From positions 186,001 to 250,000 of the forward strand of contig JADJHL010000002.1 of assembly GCA_016707585.1 (NCBI GenBank): DNA of 64,000 nucleotides, given 5' to 3'. The position numbers were made by a program, and so were the translations under genes. Of this stretch, positions 25,826-34,808 are shown piece by piece; position 1 is the stretch's first letter, and each line of letters opens with the position of its first letter. This DNA is from Ignavibacteriales bacterium. GTDB taxonomy: Bacteria > Bacteroidota > Ignavibacteria > Ignavibacteriales > Ignavibacteriaceae. The notes under the pieces were generated by a model. It searched no databases and was not told the DNA's origin. It saw only the letters and a list, made by a program, of their open reading frames with translations.

Positions 25826-27202
25826 CTATTCTGTTACTCTCCCACCCGGCAAAGAAATTCCTTTTATTTTTCTGAAAATAGAAACTGCGTATGAGTCTGT
25901 CATTCCGGAAATAAAATCTATAACTCTTAAAAGTCTTTGATATAATTCCGGATTGTTTTTTTCTCCAAAGAAAAATCTTTTAGGGATTAGATTTATTATA
26001 GCACGATATTTTGGAGTGAGATTGTGATTTGAATATTCATTGTAAGCAGTGATAAAAGTATCAAGCAATCCACCAAGAACTTCGTAACCTGCAACTTCAC
26101 GTTCAACAACGCTTCTATGCCTGTAAATTTTTGATATTGATACTTTTTCTATTTTCTTTAGCGCGCTGGATTTGTTTATCACGGTAACAAGTTCTTTATT
26201 AAAATTTCCTGCAAGAATATCTTTTTCATTATCCATAAAAGCATCAGCAACAAGATTTACAAGATCACTTATTGCTTTTGCTCGTAAGTAACCAACTTTT
26301 TCGTTATCATCACGTTTTTTGTAACCTGATAAATCTTGTTTATGAATTAATGGTAACAGCAAGCTTTCAGTTTCTTTGAAGGATAAAAGTCCCAAACGAA
26401 AACCATCTTCAAGATCCATAATGCTGTAGCAAATATCATCAGCCGCTTCTACGAGAAAAGAAAGTGGATGATGATGCCACAAATATTTTTCCGCCTTGTT
26501 TGGTTTTGATAATCCAGTTTTCTCAGCAACGTGTTGATAGATTTCTTTTTCTGATTGGAAGAATCCAAACTTCTTGTAAATATTTTTGTGACCTTTTGCA
26601 TGCTTGATCTCAAGATCAGTAAGCGATTCTTTGGGATATTTGTTTAGTGCGGATAAAGTTGCATAAGTTAATTGCAATCCCCCATCAACATCCTGATTTT
26701 GAAGTTTAGTAATTATTCTAAACCCCTGTGCATTACCTTCAAATCGAATAAGGTCATTCCATTTCTTTTCATCAGCAATTTCATCTTTAAACTTTTTGCC
26801 ATTTCCGTTTTTAAAATACTCAGCAATTGCATCTTCACCGGAATGCCCAAATGGTGGATTACCAATATCGTGAGCAAGACAAGCTGCGGCTACAATTTCT
26901 CCAAAATGGAATTGAGTAAAATCTTTTTTCAGTTTTGGATGCCTGGCAATTATTCTTTCTCCAACAAGATTACCAAGTGACCTTCCCACAACAGAAACTT
27001 CCAGACTGTGAGTTAATCTTGTATGTACAAAATCACTTTCAGGTAGAGGAAAAACCTGGGTCTTATCCTGCAATCTTCTAAAAGCAGGAGAAAAAACTAT
27101 TCGATCAAAATCTTTTTGAAACTGGCTGCGTCCATCTTTTTTTGATTGTTGACTTTTTTCAATTCCAAGACGGTCATCTGTTAAGAGTAATTTCCAATCC
27201 AA
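25826..27202 (-). CDS. dgt: dGTP triphosphohydrolase-like HD protein
   Basis: Dgt-type enzymes split dNTPs into deoxynucleosides and triphosphate. The 458-residue protein has the conserved N-terminal FRRLQDKTQVFPL segment (41-53), His65 in TRLTHSLEV and the HD pair His111-Asp112 in AHDIGNPPFGHSGE. A later LVEAADDICYSIMDLEDG segment provides the remaining metal ligands. The start is TTG at 27202: AAAAGGA lies 9-14 bases upstream, and no ATG fits the family N terminus. It is divergent from recG across about 100 bases. Confidence 0.93.
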   Translation of the reverse strand: MDWKLLLTDDRLGIEKSQQSKKDGRSQFQKDFDRIVFSPAFRRLQDKTQVFPLPESDFVHTRLTHSLEVSVVGRSLGNLVGERIIARHPKLKKDFTQFHFGEIVAAACLAHDIGNPPFGHSGEDAIAEYFKNGNGKKFKDEIADEKKWNDLIRFEGNAQGFRIITKLQNQDVDGGLQLTYATLSALNKYPKESLTDLEIKHAKGHKNIYKKFGFFQSEKEIYQHVAEKTGLSKPNKAEKYLWHHHPLSFLVEAADDICYSIMDLEDGFRLGLLSFKETESLLLPLIHKQDLSGYKKRDDNEKVGYLRAKAISDLVNLVADAFMDNEKDILAGNFNKELVTVINKSSALKKIEKVSISKIYRHRSVVEREVAGYEVLGGLLDTFITAYNEYSNHNLTPKYRAIINLIPKRFFFGEKNNPELYQRLLRVIDFISGMTDSYAVSIFRKIKGISLPGGRVTE

Positions 27203-27304
27203 AGTATAATTCCTTTTGATAATTGCTTCGAAAGTTAATTAAAATCTTGGTTATTCGTTAAATCAAAGTTGAGTTTGCTTTGATAACAATCTATTTTTCG
27301 GGCA

Positions 27305-29512
27305 ATGAAATCTGATAAAGAAAATATTCTTGAGTCTTCTGTTCAATACATTAAATCTGTTGGACCAAAACGTGCGGAATCATTTTCTAAAATCGGCATA
27401 AATACAATTCGTGATTTAATATTCTACTTCCCTTCCCGCCATCTTGATCGCACAACAGTTTTAACTGCGGCAAAGGCTTATGGATATGCAATGAATGGTT
27501 ATGATGGCGAAGCGACTATCATTGCAAAAGTTGTTGATAAAGAAAAAAGAAATCTTGGCAGAAAAGAAATTCTTAAAGTGCAGTTCAGAGATTCATCAGG
27601 TTTTATTGAATGTGTTTGGTTTCAAGGAGTAAAATATTTTCATTCAGTTTTTAATGAAGGAGATTATTTTGCAATCTCCGGCAAACCGGAAATAAATTAT
27701 AACAAACTTCAAATCGTTCATCCGGATTTTGATAAGATAACCGAGGAAGAAACACAAAGTTTTCTTAACACAGGAAAGATTATTCCATTCTACAGAATTC
27801 CAAAAGAGCTTAAGCAAAAAAACATTGGTGATTTAAGTTTACGCCGAATTATAAACACCGCAGTTGAAAGTTATGTTGATAATCTTGAAGAAACTCTTCC
27901 TCAAGAAATAATTGCACAGCATAAATTGATTGATTTAATAACTGCTGTTAAAAATTATCATTATCCACAAAGTAAAGAATTGTTTGAACAGGCAAAACGC
28001 AGATTTAAGTTTGAAGAAATGTTTTATCTTGAATTGCTTGTTGCTATCAAGAAGAATAATTATCAGACAAAGCTTATCGGAAATAAGATGGAGATTAAAA
28101 CAAATCTTGTTTCTGTTTTTATCAAAACACTTCCTTTTGAATTAACACATTCGCAGTTAAATGTTTTGAGTGAAATCAAAAAAGACATGCTTTCCGAAAA
28201 ACCGATGAACAGACTTTTGCAAGGAGATGTTGGAAGTGGAAAAACTATCGTCGCATTGATTTCAATGTTAATTGCCATTGATAATGGATTTCAAGCTGCG
28301 TTGATGGCGCCAACAGAAATTTTAGCTGATCAGCATGCAAAAAACATTTCTGCAATGATGAGCAAGCTTGCTTTATCTCATAAGGGAAAAGAAATTAAAG
28401 TTAGTTTGTTGCTTGGCGGACAGAAAAAATCTGTTCGAAATCAAAAACTTTCTGATATTGAATTACAGGAAGCTGATATTATAATCGGCACGCATGCAAT
28501 TTTTGAAGAACAGGTTAAGTTTAACAATCTTGGGTTGATTGTTATTGATGAACAGCATCGTTTTGGCGTAAAGCAAAGAGCGTTGCTGCAAAGCAAAGGT
28601 ACAACTCCAGATGTGCTTGTAATGAGTGCGACTCCAATTCCAAGAACTCTCTCGATGACGATTTATGGCGATCTTGATTTTTCAGTCATAAATGAAATGC
28701 CGAAGAATCGAATACCGATTAAAACAGTTTTGCGCGGAGAAAAGAAACTTCCGGAGATCTATAACTTTATAATTGATAAAGCAAAAGAAGGTTACCAAAC
28801 ATTTTTGGTTTATCCATTAGTAGAGGATTCCGAAAAACTGGATTTGAAAGCTGCAATTACTTTTTATGAAGATTTAAAAGAAAATCATCTTAAAAATCTT
28901 AAGCTTGGATTGATTCATGGCAGAATGAGCTGGCAGGAAAAAGAAGAAGTGATGTTAATGTTTAAGGATAAGTTGTTTGATGTTTTAGTTTCCACCACAG
29001 TTATTGAAGTTGGGATTGATATTCCTGATGCAAATATAATTTTAATTAACGATGCTCATAGATTTGGATTATCGCAGCTTCATCAACTACGCGGAAGAGT
29101 TGGAAGAAGCAACAAACAAGCTTATTGTATCTTAATTACTAAAGATGAAATTGCAGCAAAGCAAAATGCAAACGAACTTGAACTTGATTATTTATCTTCT
29201 GTTCAGTTAGAAAAGTATAAATCATCTGTAAGATTGCAATCGATGGTAAAATATTTAGATGGATTTAAGATTGCGGAAATAGATTTAAAACTCCGTGGAC
29301 CGGGAGATATTTTCGGAACAAAGCAAAGTGGTTTTCCGGAATTAAAGTACACAAATATTATTGAAGACACCGAATTAATTCTTGAAGCGAAGCAAAGTGC
29401 GTTCAAATTAATAGAAAATGATCCGAAGTTGGAAAATAATTTTTCAGCGCTCATCCGTAAAAATCTTATCAAACATTACTCAGAAAATCTTTCATACGCT
29501 AAGATCGCTTAG
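27305..29512 (+). CDS. recG: ATP-dependent DNA helicase RecG
   Basis: RecG remodels stalled replication forks and branched DNA. The 735-residue protein has the N-terminal wedge (OB-fold) domain at about 60-160. It then has Walker A GDVGSGKT, DEQH in VIDEQHRFG, the MSATPIPRTL motif III and the C-terminal helicase lobe with HQLRGRVGRS. The RecG-specific TRG-like segment follows as FGTKQSGFPEL. All motifs are intact. It appears to be transcribed alone; the next gene starts 125 bases downstream after an AT-only hairpin-forming stretch. Confidence 0.96.
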   Translation: MKSDKENILESSVQYIKSVGPKRAESFSKIGINTIRDLIFYFPSRHLDRTTVLTAAKAYGYAMNGYDGEATIIAKVVDKEKRNLGRKEILKVQFRDSSGFIECVWFQGVKYFHSVFNEGDYFAISGKPEINYNKLQIVHPDFDKITEEETQSFLNTGKIIPFYRIPKELKQKNIGDLSLRRIINTAVESYVDNLEETLPQEIIAQHKLIDLITAVKNYHYPQSKELFEQAKRRFKFEEMFYLELLVAIKKNNYQTKLIGNKMEIKTNLVSVFIKTLPFELTHSQLNVLSEIKKDMLSEKPMNRLLQGDVGSGKTIVALISMLIAIDNGFQAALMAPTEILADQHAKNISAMMSKLALSHKGKEIKVSLLLGGQKKSVRNQKLSDIELQEADIIIGTHAIFEEQVKFNNLGLIVIDEQHRFGVKQRALLQSKGTTPDVLVMSATPIPRTLSMTIYGDLDFSVINEMPKNRIPIKTVLRGEKKLPEIYNFIIDKAKEGYQTFLVYPLVEDSEKLDLKAAITFYEDLKENHLKNLKLGLIHGRMSWQEKEEVMLMFKDKLFDVLVSTTVIEVGIDIPDANIILINDAHRFGLSQLHQLRGRVGRSNKQAYCILITKDEIAAKQNANELELDYLSSVQLEKYKSSVRLQSMVKYLDGFKIAEIDLKLRGPGDIFGTKQSGFPELKYTNIIEDTELILEAKQSAFKLIENDPKLENNFSALIRKNLIKHYSENLSYAKIA

Positions 29513-29637
29513 CATTAAAACTCATCACATTACTTTCAATACTATAAATAGCTATTGCTATTAACATCACCAAGATCCAATGTAAATATTTTTCTTAAAA
29601 ATATTTTTTAAAACTAAAAAAGTTAAACGATGAACGC

Positions 29638-30813
29638 TTGAAAATATTTTTTCTATCAAATCCAAAACTTGTTGACAAACATTTTATAAACATTATATTT
29701 GGAACAGAAAAAATTTATAAGGAGAAAAATATTTTATCTTCCTTCTTTAACAAGAAGTTGAACGTTGCGTTAGCATATAATGTGAAACCTGAAAGTGATT
29801 CTTTCCCCGCATCCGTGTCTCCAAATTCCAATAATCAATCTCAAAGTTTAAATTCAGAAATGGATGAGTTTGCTGAATGGGATACCTGGGAAACAATTAA
29901 TGCTGTTAAAGATGCTATCTCTCTTTATAATAATGTTACTTTGATCGAAGCAAACGAAGAAGCCTACAATAAATTCCGGGAAGTTAAACCTGACATAGTT
30001 TTTAATATTGCTGAAGGTGCATTTGGCGTTAGTCGTGAAGCACAAATTCCTGCAATGTTAGATATGTTACAGATTCCTTACACGGGATCTGATGCCCTTA
30101 CTCTTGCAATTTGTCTTGATAAAGCCCGCACAAAAGAAATTTTAAGTTATTACAAAGTTCCAAATGCAAAATTTTTTGTTGCTGATAAGATTGAAGATGC
30201 AGAAAATCATGATCTCAGCTTTCCAATGATTGTAAAACCAATAAGTGAAGGTTCCGGCAAAGGAATTTATGCTTCATCATTTGTTCACAGCAAAGAAGAA
30301 CTTAAAAGAGAAATCAGCAGAATAACTTCTGAATACAATCAATCTGCATTGGTAGAAGAATTTTTATCTGGTCGTGAGTTTACTGTAGCAATACTTGGCA
30401 ACAACGGCGATGCAAAAGTTCTTCCGGCAATTGAGATGAGATATGATAAATATCCTGAAGGAACCGCGCCGCTTTATTCTTATGAAGCAAAGTGGATTCT
30501 TGATACTAAAGAAAACGATTTTGATGTATTTGATTGTCCAGCAAACATCACAAAAGAACTTGAAGCAAAGATTAACAAAGTTTGTATCGATACTTACAGA
30601 GTTCTAAAATGCAGAGACTGGAGCAGAATCGATTTACGTCTTGATAAAAATGGTGAACCAAATATTATCGAGATAAATCCGTTACCGGGAATTATTCCTG
30701 ATCCAAATGAGAACTCAAGTTTTCCTAAAGCTGCTCGTGCTGCAGGAATTGAGTATAATGATATGATAAACACAGTTTTAGCATCAGCAGTTAAGAGATA
30801 TAATCTATTATGA
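29638..30813 (+). CDS. D-alanine--D-alanine ligase-like ATP-grasp enzyme (first of a pair)
   Basis: This 391-residue ATP-grasp protein opens a four-gene cassette. The N-terminal domain ends in NIAEGAFGVSREAQIPA and IPYTGSDALT, as in Ddl-like ligases. The ATP-grasp part has FPMIVKPISEGSGKG and a C-terminal metal site IIEINPLPGIIPDP. It lacks the HEVS substrate motif of true Ddl at the N terminus, so D-Ala-D-Ala synthesis should not be assumed; another amino acid or peptide ligation is possible. The start is TTG at 29638, which matches the expected KIFFLSNPK strand, with no clear ribosome site. The ATGA overlap with the next gene indicates coupling. Confidence 0.8.
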   Translation: MKIFFLSNPKLVDKHFINIIFGTEKIYKEKNILSSFFNKKLNVALAYNVKPESDSFPASVSPNSNNQSQSLNSEMDEFAEWDTWETINAVKDAISLYNNVTLIEANEEAYNKFREVKPDIVFNIAEGAFGVSREAQIPAMLDMLQIPYTGSDALTLAICLDKARTKEILSYYKVPNAKFFVADKIEDAENHDLSFPMIVKPISEGSGKGIYASSFVHSKEELKREISRITSEYNQSALVEEFLSGREFTVAILGNNGDAKVLPAIEMRYDKYPEGTAPLYSYEAKWILDTKENDFDVFDCPANITKELEAKINKVCIDTYRVLKCRDWSRIDLRLDKNGEPNIIEINPLPGIIPDPNENSSFPKAARAAGIEYNDMINTVLASAVKRYNLL

Positions 30814-31871
30814 AGACTGAAGCTAAAATATTAATCTGTTATAATTCGCCAGTAAGCATTTTTTCTATCTACAATGGAAAACCTGCTGAAGATAATTCTG
30901 ACAGTAAGGATTTATCAGAACATTCATTTGCATCAAATATGTTAGAGATTGAAAATCATCTTAAAACAGTTTTTAGTGATGTAAAATCTTTACCGATAGA
31001 TAAAAATGTTAATCGTACGATTGAAGAGATCACATCTTACAATCCTGATGCGATACTAAATTTTGTTGAGTCTGTTGAAGGAATAACTTACTACGAGTAT
31101 TGTATAGCCGGATTATATGAGTTACTTGGCTATCAATACACAGGTAATGCTCCTCAAACACTTGGAAATTGTTTAGACAAGAAGCGAGCAAAAGAAATTT
31201 TATACTCAAACGGAATTAATACTCCGCGCGCAATTACACTCTCACCGAAAGAAAAATTTACAAAGAAAGATGTCAATCTTACTTATCCACTCATTTTAAA
31301 ACTTGTTGATGAAGATGCGAGCATTGGCATTTCAGAAAATTCTGTTGTAAATAGCTACGGAGAATTTAAAAAACATTTTAAATTTTTATCTGAGACTTAT
31401 AATAAGAGTCTGATAGTTGAAGAATACATTGTTGGAAGAGAATTAAATTGTGCTGTGCTTGGTGATAAACCACTTCCAATTTCTGAAATTGATTTTACCG
31501 GATTACCCGAGGGATTGCCGAAGATAGTTACTTACGATGGCAAATGGATTGAAGGCAGTACATATTATAATTTTACAAAACCTGTTTGCCCGGCTAACAT
31601 TGATTCTGAAATCAAAAAGAAAGTTGAAGAACTTGCAATAAAAGCTTATAAAGCTTTGGGATGCAGAGATTATGCAAGAGTTGATGTGCGAGTATCCAAT
31701 GATGGAACTCCTTATGTGATTGAAATAAATCCTAATCCTGATGTATCAAGTGATTCCGGTTTTGCAAGAGCAGCCGCAGCATCAGGAAAATCTTACAGTG
31801 AACTTTTATTTACTATAACGAATTTTGCATTACAGCGAAAGTACAATGATTCGAAAAATAAAGCCGTCTGA
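30810..31871 (+). CDS. D-alanine--D-alanine ligase-like ATP-grasp enzyme (second of a pair)
   Basis: This 353-residue ATP-grasp ligase is homologous to its upstream neighbour but clearly diverged. It has FVESVEGITYYEY, then YQYTGNAPQTLGNCLDK, the ATP-binding YPLILKLVDEDASIGI region and the metal-binding VIEINPNPDVSSDSG. The glycine-rich GSGKG loop of the first protein is replaced by DASIG, the form found in other ATP-grasp ligases. The start overlaps the previous stop by four bases and its end overlaps the GNAT gene by 26 bases. Two adjacent ligases suggest two successive condensations or a heteromeric enzyme; the substrates are unknown. Confidence 0.78.
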   Translation: MKTEAKILICYNSPVSIFSIYNGKPAEDNSDSKDLSEHSFASNMLEIENHLKTVFSDVKSLPIDKNVNRTIEEITSYNPDAILNFVESVEGITYYEYCIAGLYELLGYQYTGNAPQTLGNCLDKKRAKEILYSNGINTPRAITLSPKEKFTKKDVNLTYPLILKLVDEDASIGISENSVVNSYGEFKKHFKFLSETYNKSLIVEEYIVGRELNCAVLGDKPLPISEIDFTGLPEGLPKIVTYDGKWIEGSTYYNFTKPVCPANIDSEIKKKVEELAIKAYKALGCRDYARVDVRVSNDGTPYVIEINPNPDVSSDSGFARAAAASGKSYSELLFTITNFALQRKYNDSKNKAV

Positions 31872-32328
31872 CGAAGTTGCAATTGAAAATATGCTGACGA
31901 GGATTCCGAACTTTAATGAAGCAGAAATTAAAGTTGCAATGGAACTTGTGAATATTTCGGTAATGAATCCGGATCAGACAGATTATCATTTATATGTTTA
32001 TGAAAATGATGGCAAGATTGTTGGTTATCATTGTACTGGTAAACGTCCGCTAACGGACGGTGTTTATGATCTCTATTGGATTGCTTCCGATCCTGCTACC
32101 TCAGGCAAAGGAATCGGAAAACAACTTTTAGAACATGCTGAAGAGTTTGTAAGAAGTAATAACGGCAGGTGGCTGCTGGCAGAAACTTCTTCAAAAGAAA
32201 GTTATGCTTCCACGCAAAACTTTTATCTTAGAAATAAGTACTCAATTATTTCAGAGATAAGAGATTTCTACTCAGTAGGTGACGACCTGCTGGTATTTGG
32301 AAAGTATTTCAACAATAAGAATCACTGA
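31846..32328 (+). CDS. GNAT family N-acetyltransferase
   Basis: This protein of about 160 residues has the GNAT acetyl-CoA-binding signature as ASDPATSGKGIGKQLLEHAEE, with the adjacent strand VYDLYWIA before it and YASTQNFYLRNKY after it. It should acetylate an amine. I set the start at ATG 31846, inside the end of the ATP-grasp gene; a TTG at 31825 is less likely. Ten bases later the aminomutase gene begins. Paired with a lysine 2,3-aminomutase, a GNAT protein recalls AblB, which acetylates beta-lysine, but AblB homology cannot be confirmed by eye. Confidence 0.8.
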   Translation: MIRKIKPSDEVAIENMLTRIPNFNEAEIKVAMELVNISVMNPDQTDYHLYVYENDGKIVGYHCTGKRPLTDGVYDLYWIASDPATSGKGIGKQLLEHAEEFVRSNNGRWLLAETSSKESYASTQNFYLRNKYSIISEIRDFYSVGDDLLVFGKYFNNKNH

Positions 32329-32337
32329 GGAAACGTT

Positions 32338-33537
32338 ATGGAACTTTGGCAGCAAATGGTACGCGACAGTGTGCACACTGTTGATCAGCTTGTTGAAAAA
32401 TTCGGGATCGACCGCAAAGTAGCGGAAGAACTTGATGAATTTTTTCAGGCACGTATCAATCCATATTATTTAAGCTTAATTCGCCATCCCGGAGATCCCA
32501 TCTGGCGTCAATGTGTTCCGGATAAAGCTGAACTGGAAGATTTTGATGCAGCAGAAGATCCTTTGATGGAAGATGCAATGAGTCCTGTACCAAACATTAC
32601 TCATCGTTATCCAGATCGCGCACTGTTTCTTGTTACAAGCCAATGCGGATTGTATTGCCGCTTCTGTACAAGAAAAAGAAAAGTTGGCGATTATGAAAAG
32701 ATATCGATGAAAGGACTTGAAAGCGCTTTCAAATATCTTGAAGAGCATACGGAAATCCGTGATGTAATTCTTTCTGGCGGCGATCCTTTAATGTTAACGG
32801 ATGCAATGCTTGAAAAAATTCTTCAGCGAATAAGAGCAATTCCTCATATCGAAATAATTAGACTTGGATCTAAAATGCCTTGCGTACTTCCGCATCGTAT
32901 TACAAATAAACTAACTAATATGTTAAAGAAGTATCATCCAATTTATGTTAATACACATTTTAATCATCCGTGGGAAATTACTCCGGAAAGTTCTAAAGCG
33001 TGTGAGATGCTTGCTGATGCCGGAGTACCAGTTGGCAACCAGATGGTTATTATGAAAGGCGTTAATGATGATCCTGCAGTTGTAAAAGAATTGATGCAGA
33101 AACTTCTTAGGATTAGAGTTCGTCCTTACTATATGTATATGGCTGATGAAACTAAAGGTGCAAATCATTTCAGAACTTCTATTGAAACCGGATTGAAAAT
33201 TCTTGAAGGTTTGCGCGGACATACAAGCGGACTTGCAATTCCTCATTTTGTAATTGATGCACCTGGCGGCGGCGGTAAGATACCGATTATACCAAACTAC
33301 GTGCTTCATAAAGATGAAGACAGAATAATCCTTAGAAACTTTCAGCATAAGATTTACACTTATAAAAATTATGCTGATGCAAATAATCCTGAAGGGTTTG
33401 GAAGCAAGAACAAGAGTAACGGTAAGAATGGCAAGAACGGAAGTAATGGAAATGGTAACGGAAACGGCAAAGGAAAGAAAGATGATATGAAGCCGAAGAA
33501 GATTAAACTTCCCGAACTCTCTGAGATAGAGAATTAA
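32338..33537 (+). CDS. kamA: KamA-type radical SAM aminomutase, probable lysine 2,3-aminomutase
   Basis: This 399-residue enzyme of the KamA family moves an alpha-amino group to the beta carbon using an iron-sulfur cluster, S-adenosylmethionine and PLP. The cluster cysteines are Cys103, Cys107 and Cys110 (CGLYCRFC). The PLP lysine is Lys314 in DAPGGGGK. Asp270 and Asp307 stand 37 residues apart, as do Asp293 and Asp330 of clostridial lysine 2,3-aminomutase, which bind the lysine side chain; glutamate 2,3-aminomutases lack these. From about 356 a Gly/Asn/Lys tail of roughly 25 residues replaces the usual C terminus. A GAGGAAA ribosome site precedes it. It closes the cassette before a strong terminator. 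Confidence 0.88.
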   Translation: MELWQQMVRDSVHTVDQLVEKFGIDRKVAEELDEFFQARINPYYLSLIRHPGDPIWRQCVPDKAELEDFDAAEDPLMEDAMSPVPNITHRYPDRALFLVTSQCGLYCRFCTRKRKVGDYEKISMKGLESAFKYLEEHTEIRDVILSGGDPLMLTDAMLEKILQRIRAIPHIEIIRLGSKMPCVLPHRITNKLTNMLKKYHPIYVNTHFNHPWEITPESSKACEMLADAGVPVGNQMVIMKGVNDDPAVVKELMQKLLRIRVRPYYMYMADETKGANHFRTSIETGLKILEGLRGHTSGLAIPHFVIDAPGGGGKIPIIPNYVLHKDEDRIILRNFQHKIYTYKNYADANNPEGFGSKNKSNGKNGKNGSNGNGNGNGKGKKDDMKPKKIKLPELSEIEN

Positions 33538-33541
33538 AAAG

Positions 33542-33569
33542 AAAACCCCGATGTTAGTCGGGGTTTTTT
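33542..33569. terminator. Strong terminator between kamA and the convergent lipoprotein gene
   Basis: A 10-base perfect stem AAAACCCCGA/TCGGGGTTTT has a 6-base loop and six T. The A run on the other side makes it usable in both directions; the minus-strand gene ends 5 bases beyond it. Confidence 0.93.
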
Positions 33570-33573
33570 GTAA

Positions 33574-34255
33574 TTATTCATTCTTGAAAATACCTTGATA
33601 TGTTTCTTCAAAATATTTTTCTTCTTTTAACACTATTAGTGTGTCTTTTCTAAATGATGTATTTATTGATTTAGCCAATTCTAATTTATCCATGTAGTTA
33701 TATAGACTATCAATAAACCGTATGATATTTGTTGGTGCTTTATATTTATTCATTATCAGCACCTGTTTTTCATCACTGTCTTTTTTTATTGAGAGAAAAT
33801 ATGAAGATTCATATATACCTCGTACTTTCCTCTGAATACAGAGTATTTAATTTTGTGTAATTCATTTTTTCTATTTGACGGTTAACATAATTAAGTAATG
33901 AATCTGATAACATAAATTTGAAATAACCTTCTTTTTGTTTAAAACAGTTTTTAATATAGCCAATCATTTCCCCTGCTTGATCAACTTTAATTATCAATCT
34001 TGGATTATAGCTAGAATGAGAAATTAAATTGCCTTTAATACAGAATTCAAATAATGTGTCAGGTTTTGCTTCCCAATTCTTTGGAGGCTTGGTACCAGGA
34101 GGCGTAAAATATATTGTCTCACCAAGTGAGGGGGGTCCAACATTATGTTTTGAAATAAATATTTCCTCAACAATGAGCTTGTCTTTTTTATTAGAACAAG
34201 AATTTGATAGGATAGTAATTAAAATTGTAAATGCTATTAAAAAGAAATATTTCAT
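33574..34255 (-). pseudogene. Lipoprotein gene interrupted by a one-base frameshift
   Basis: Two adjacent minus-strand frames form one protein. The first (34255-33809, 148 residues) starts with a lipoprotein signal ending LSNSC near residue 20 and stops after EESTRYI. The second frame is open without a stop across the gap and reads IYESSYFLSIKKDSD, then continues to 33574. Removing one A from the AAA at 33828-33826 (minus strand) joins them into about 226 residues as EEVRGIYESSYF. No family recognised. It follows the thioredoxin-like gene by 19 bases and looks like its operon partner. Sequencing error and true mutation cannot be separated here. Confidence 0.7.
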
Positions 34256-34274
34256 TTGGGGTCACTTAGTATAG

Positions 34275-34787
34275 TTAAAATTGTTTCTCTATTATCTTCA
34301 GTAAGTCCTTCTCCATACTTTCAACTGGAGTTTCAACAATTCTTCCAATTTCACTTCCGTCTTTATAAAAAATAATTGTTGGGACTAATTCTATTTCAAG
34401 TCCTTCTGCTTCGTTGGATAAGCCTTGCTTTTCCCTGTTAACTCCAATTAGAGTAATTGAGTTTACATCGTAGTTAAGTTCGTTTAGTATTTTAAATAAT
34501 CTTGGCAACTGTTCCCTGCTATCGCTGCAGGTAGAACGGAAAACAATTTTGATAATTACATTATCAAGTTTTCCTTCTAAGCTATCAAGAGTTTCAAAAT
34601 CCGGTTGGTAGTTGTTGTATTCTGTTGTCCAGGTATCCTTAAAAAGAGAATCGATGATTATGCTTGCAGGACAGTAACCGAGGATTAATGGTTCGCCGTT
34701 TTTTTCATCAGAAATGATTTTGAAATCCTGGGCATTGATTTGGATTGTGGTAATGAAAATTACAAGTGGAATGAGATATTTGAGCAT
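34275..34787 (-). CDS. Exported thioredoxin-like protein with a single-cysteine site
   Basis: This 170-residue protein has a signal peptide (about residues 1-19, ending INAQ) and a thioredoxin fold. The active-site position reads FRSTCSDSREQLPRL, so CxxS replaces CxxC, and the cis-proline strand is VPTIIFYKDG. A CxxS site argues against simple disulfide oxidation or reduction, and would fit a role in binding or monothiol exchange in the periplasm. The lipoprotein gene lies 19 bases downstream. Upstream is a block of palindromic repeats. Confidence 0.75.
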   Translation of the reverse strand: MLKYLIPLVIFITTIQINAQDFKIISDEKNGEPLILGYCPASIIIDSLFKDTWTTEYNNYQPDFETLDSLEGKLDNVIIKIVFRSTCSDSREQLPRLFKILNELNYDVNSITLIGVNREKQGLSNEAEGLEIELVPTIIFYKDGSEIGRIVETPVESMEKDLLKIIEKQF

Positions 34788-34808
34788 ATTTTTTTCCCAA
34801 TCTATTTA

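Noticed and set aside
29583..29605. AT-only hairpin upstream of the first ATP-grasp gene as a regulatory element
   Set aside because: A 10-base A/T stem is expected by chance in such AT-rich DNA and no other support is visible.
32923..33348. Minus-strand open frame of 141 residues inside kamA
   Set aside because: Antisense to the conserved radical SAM enzyme and without any recognised domain.
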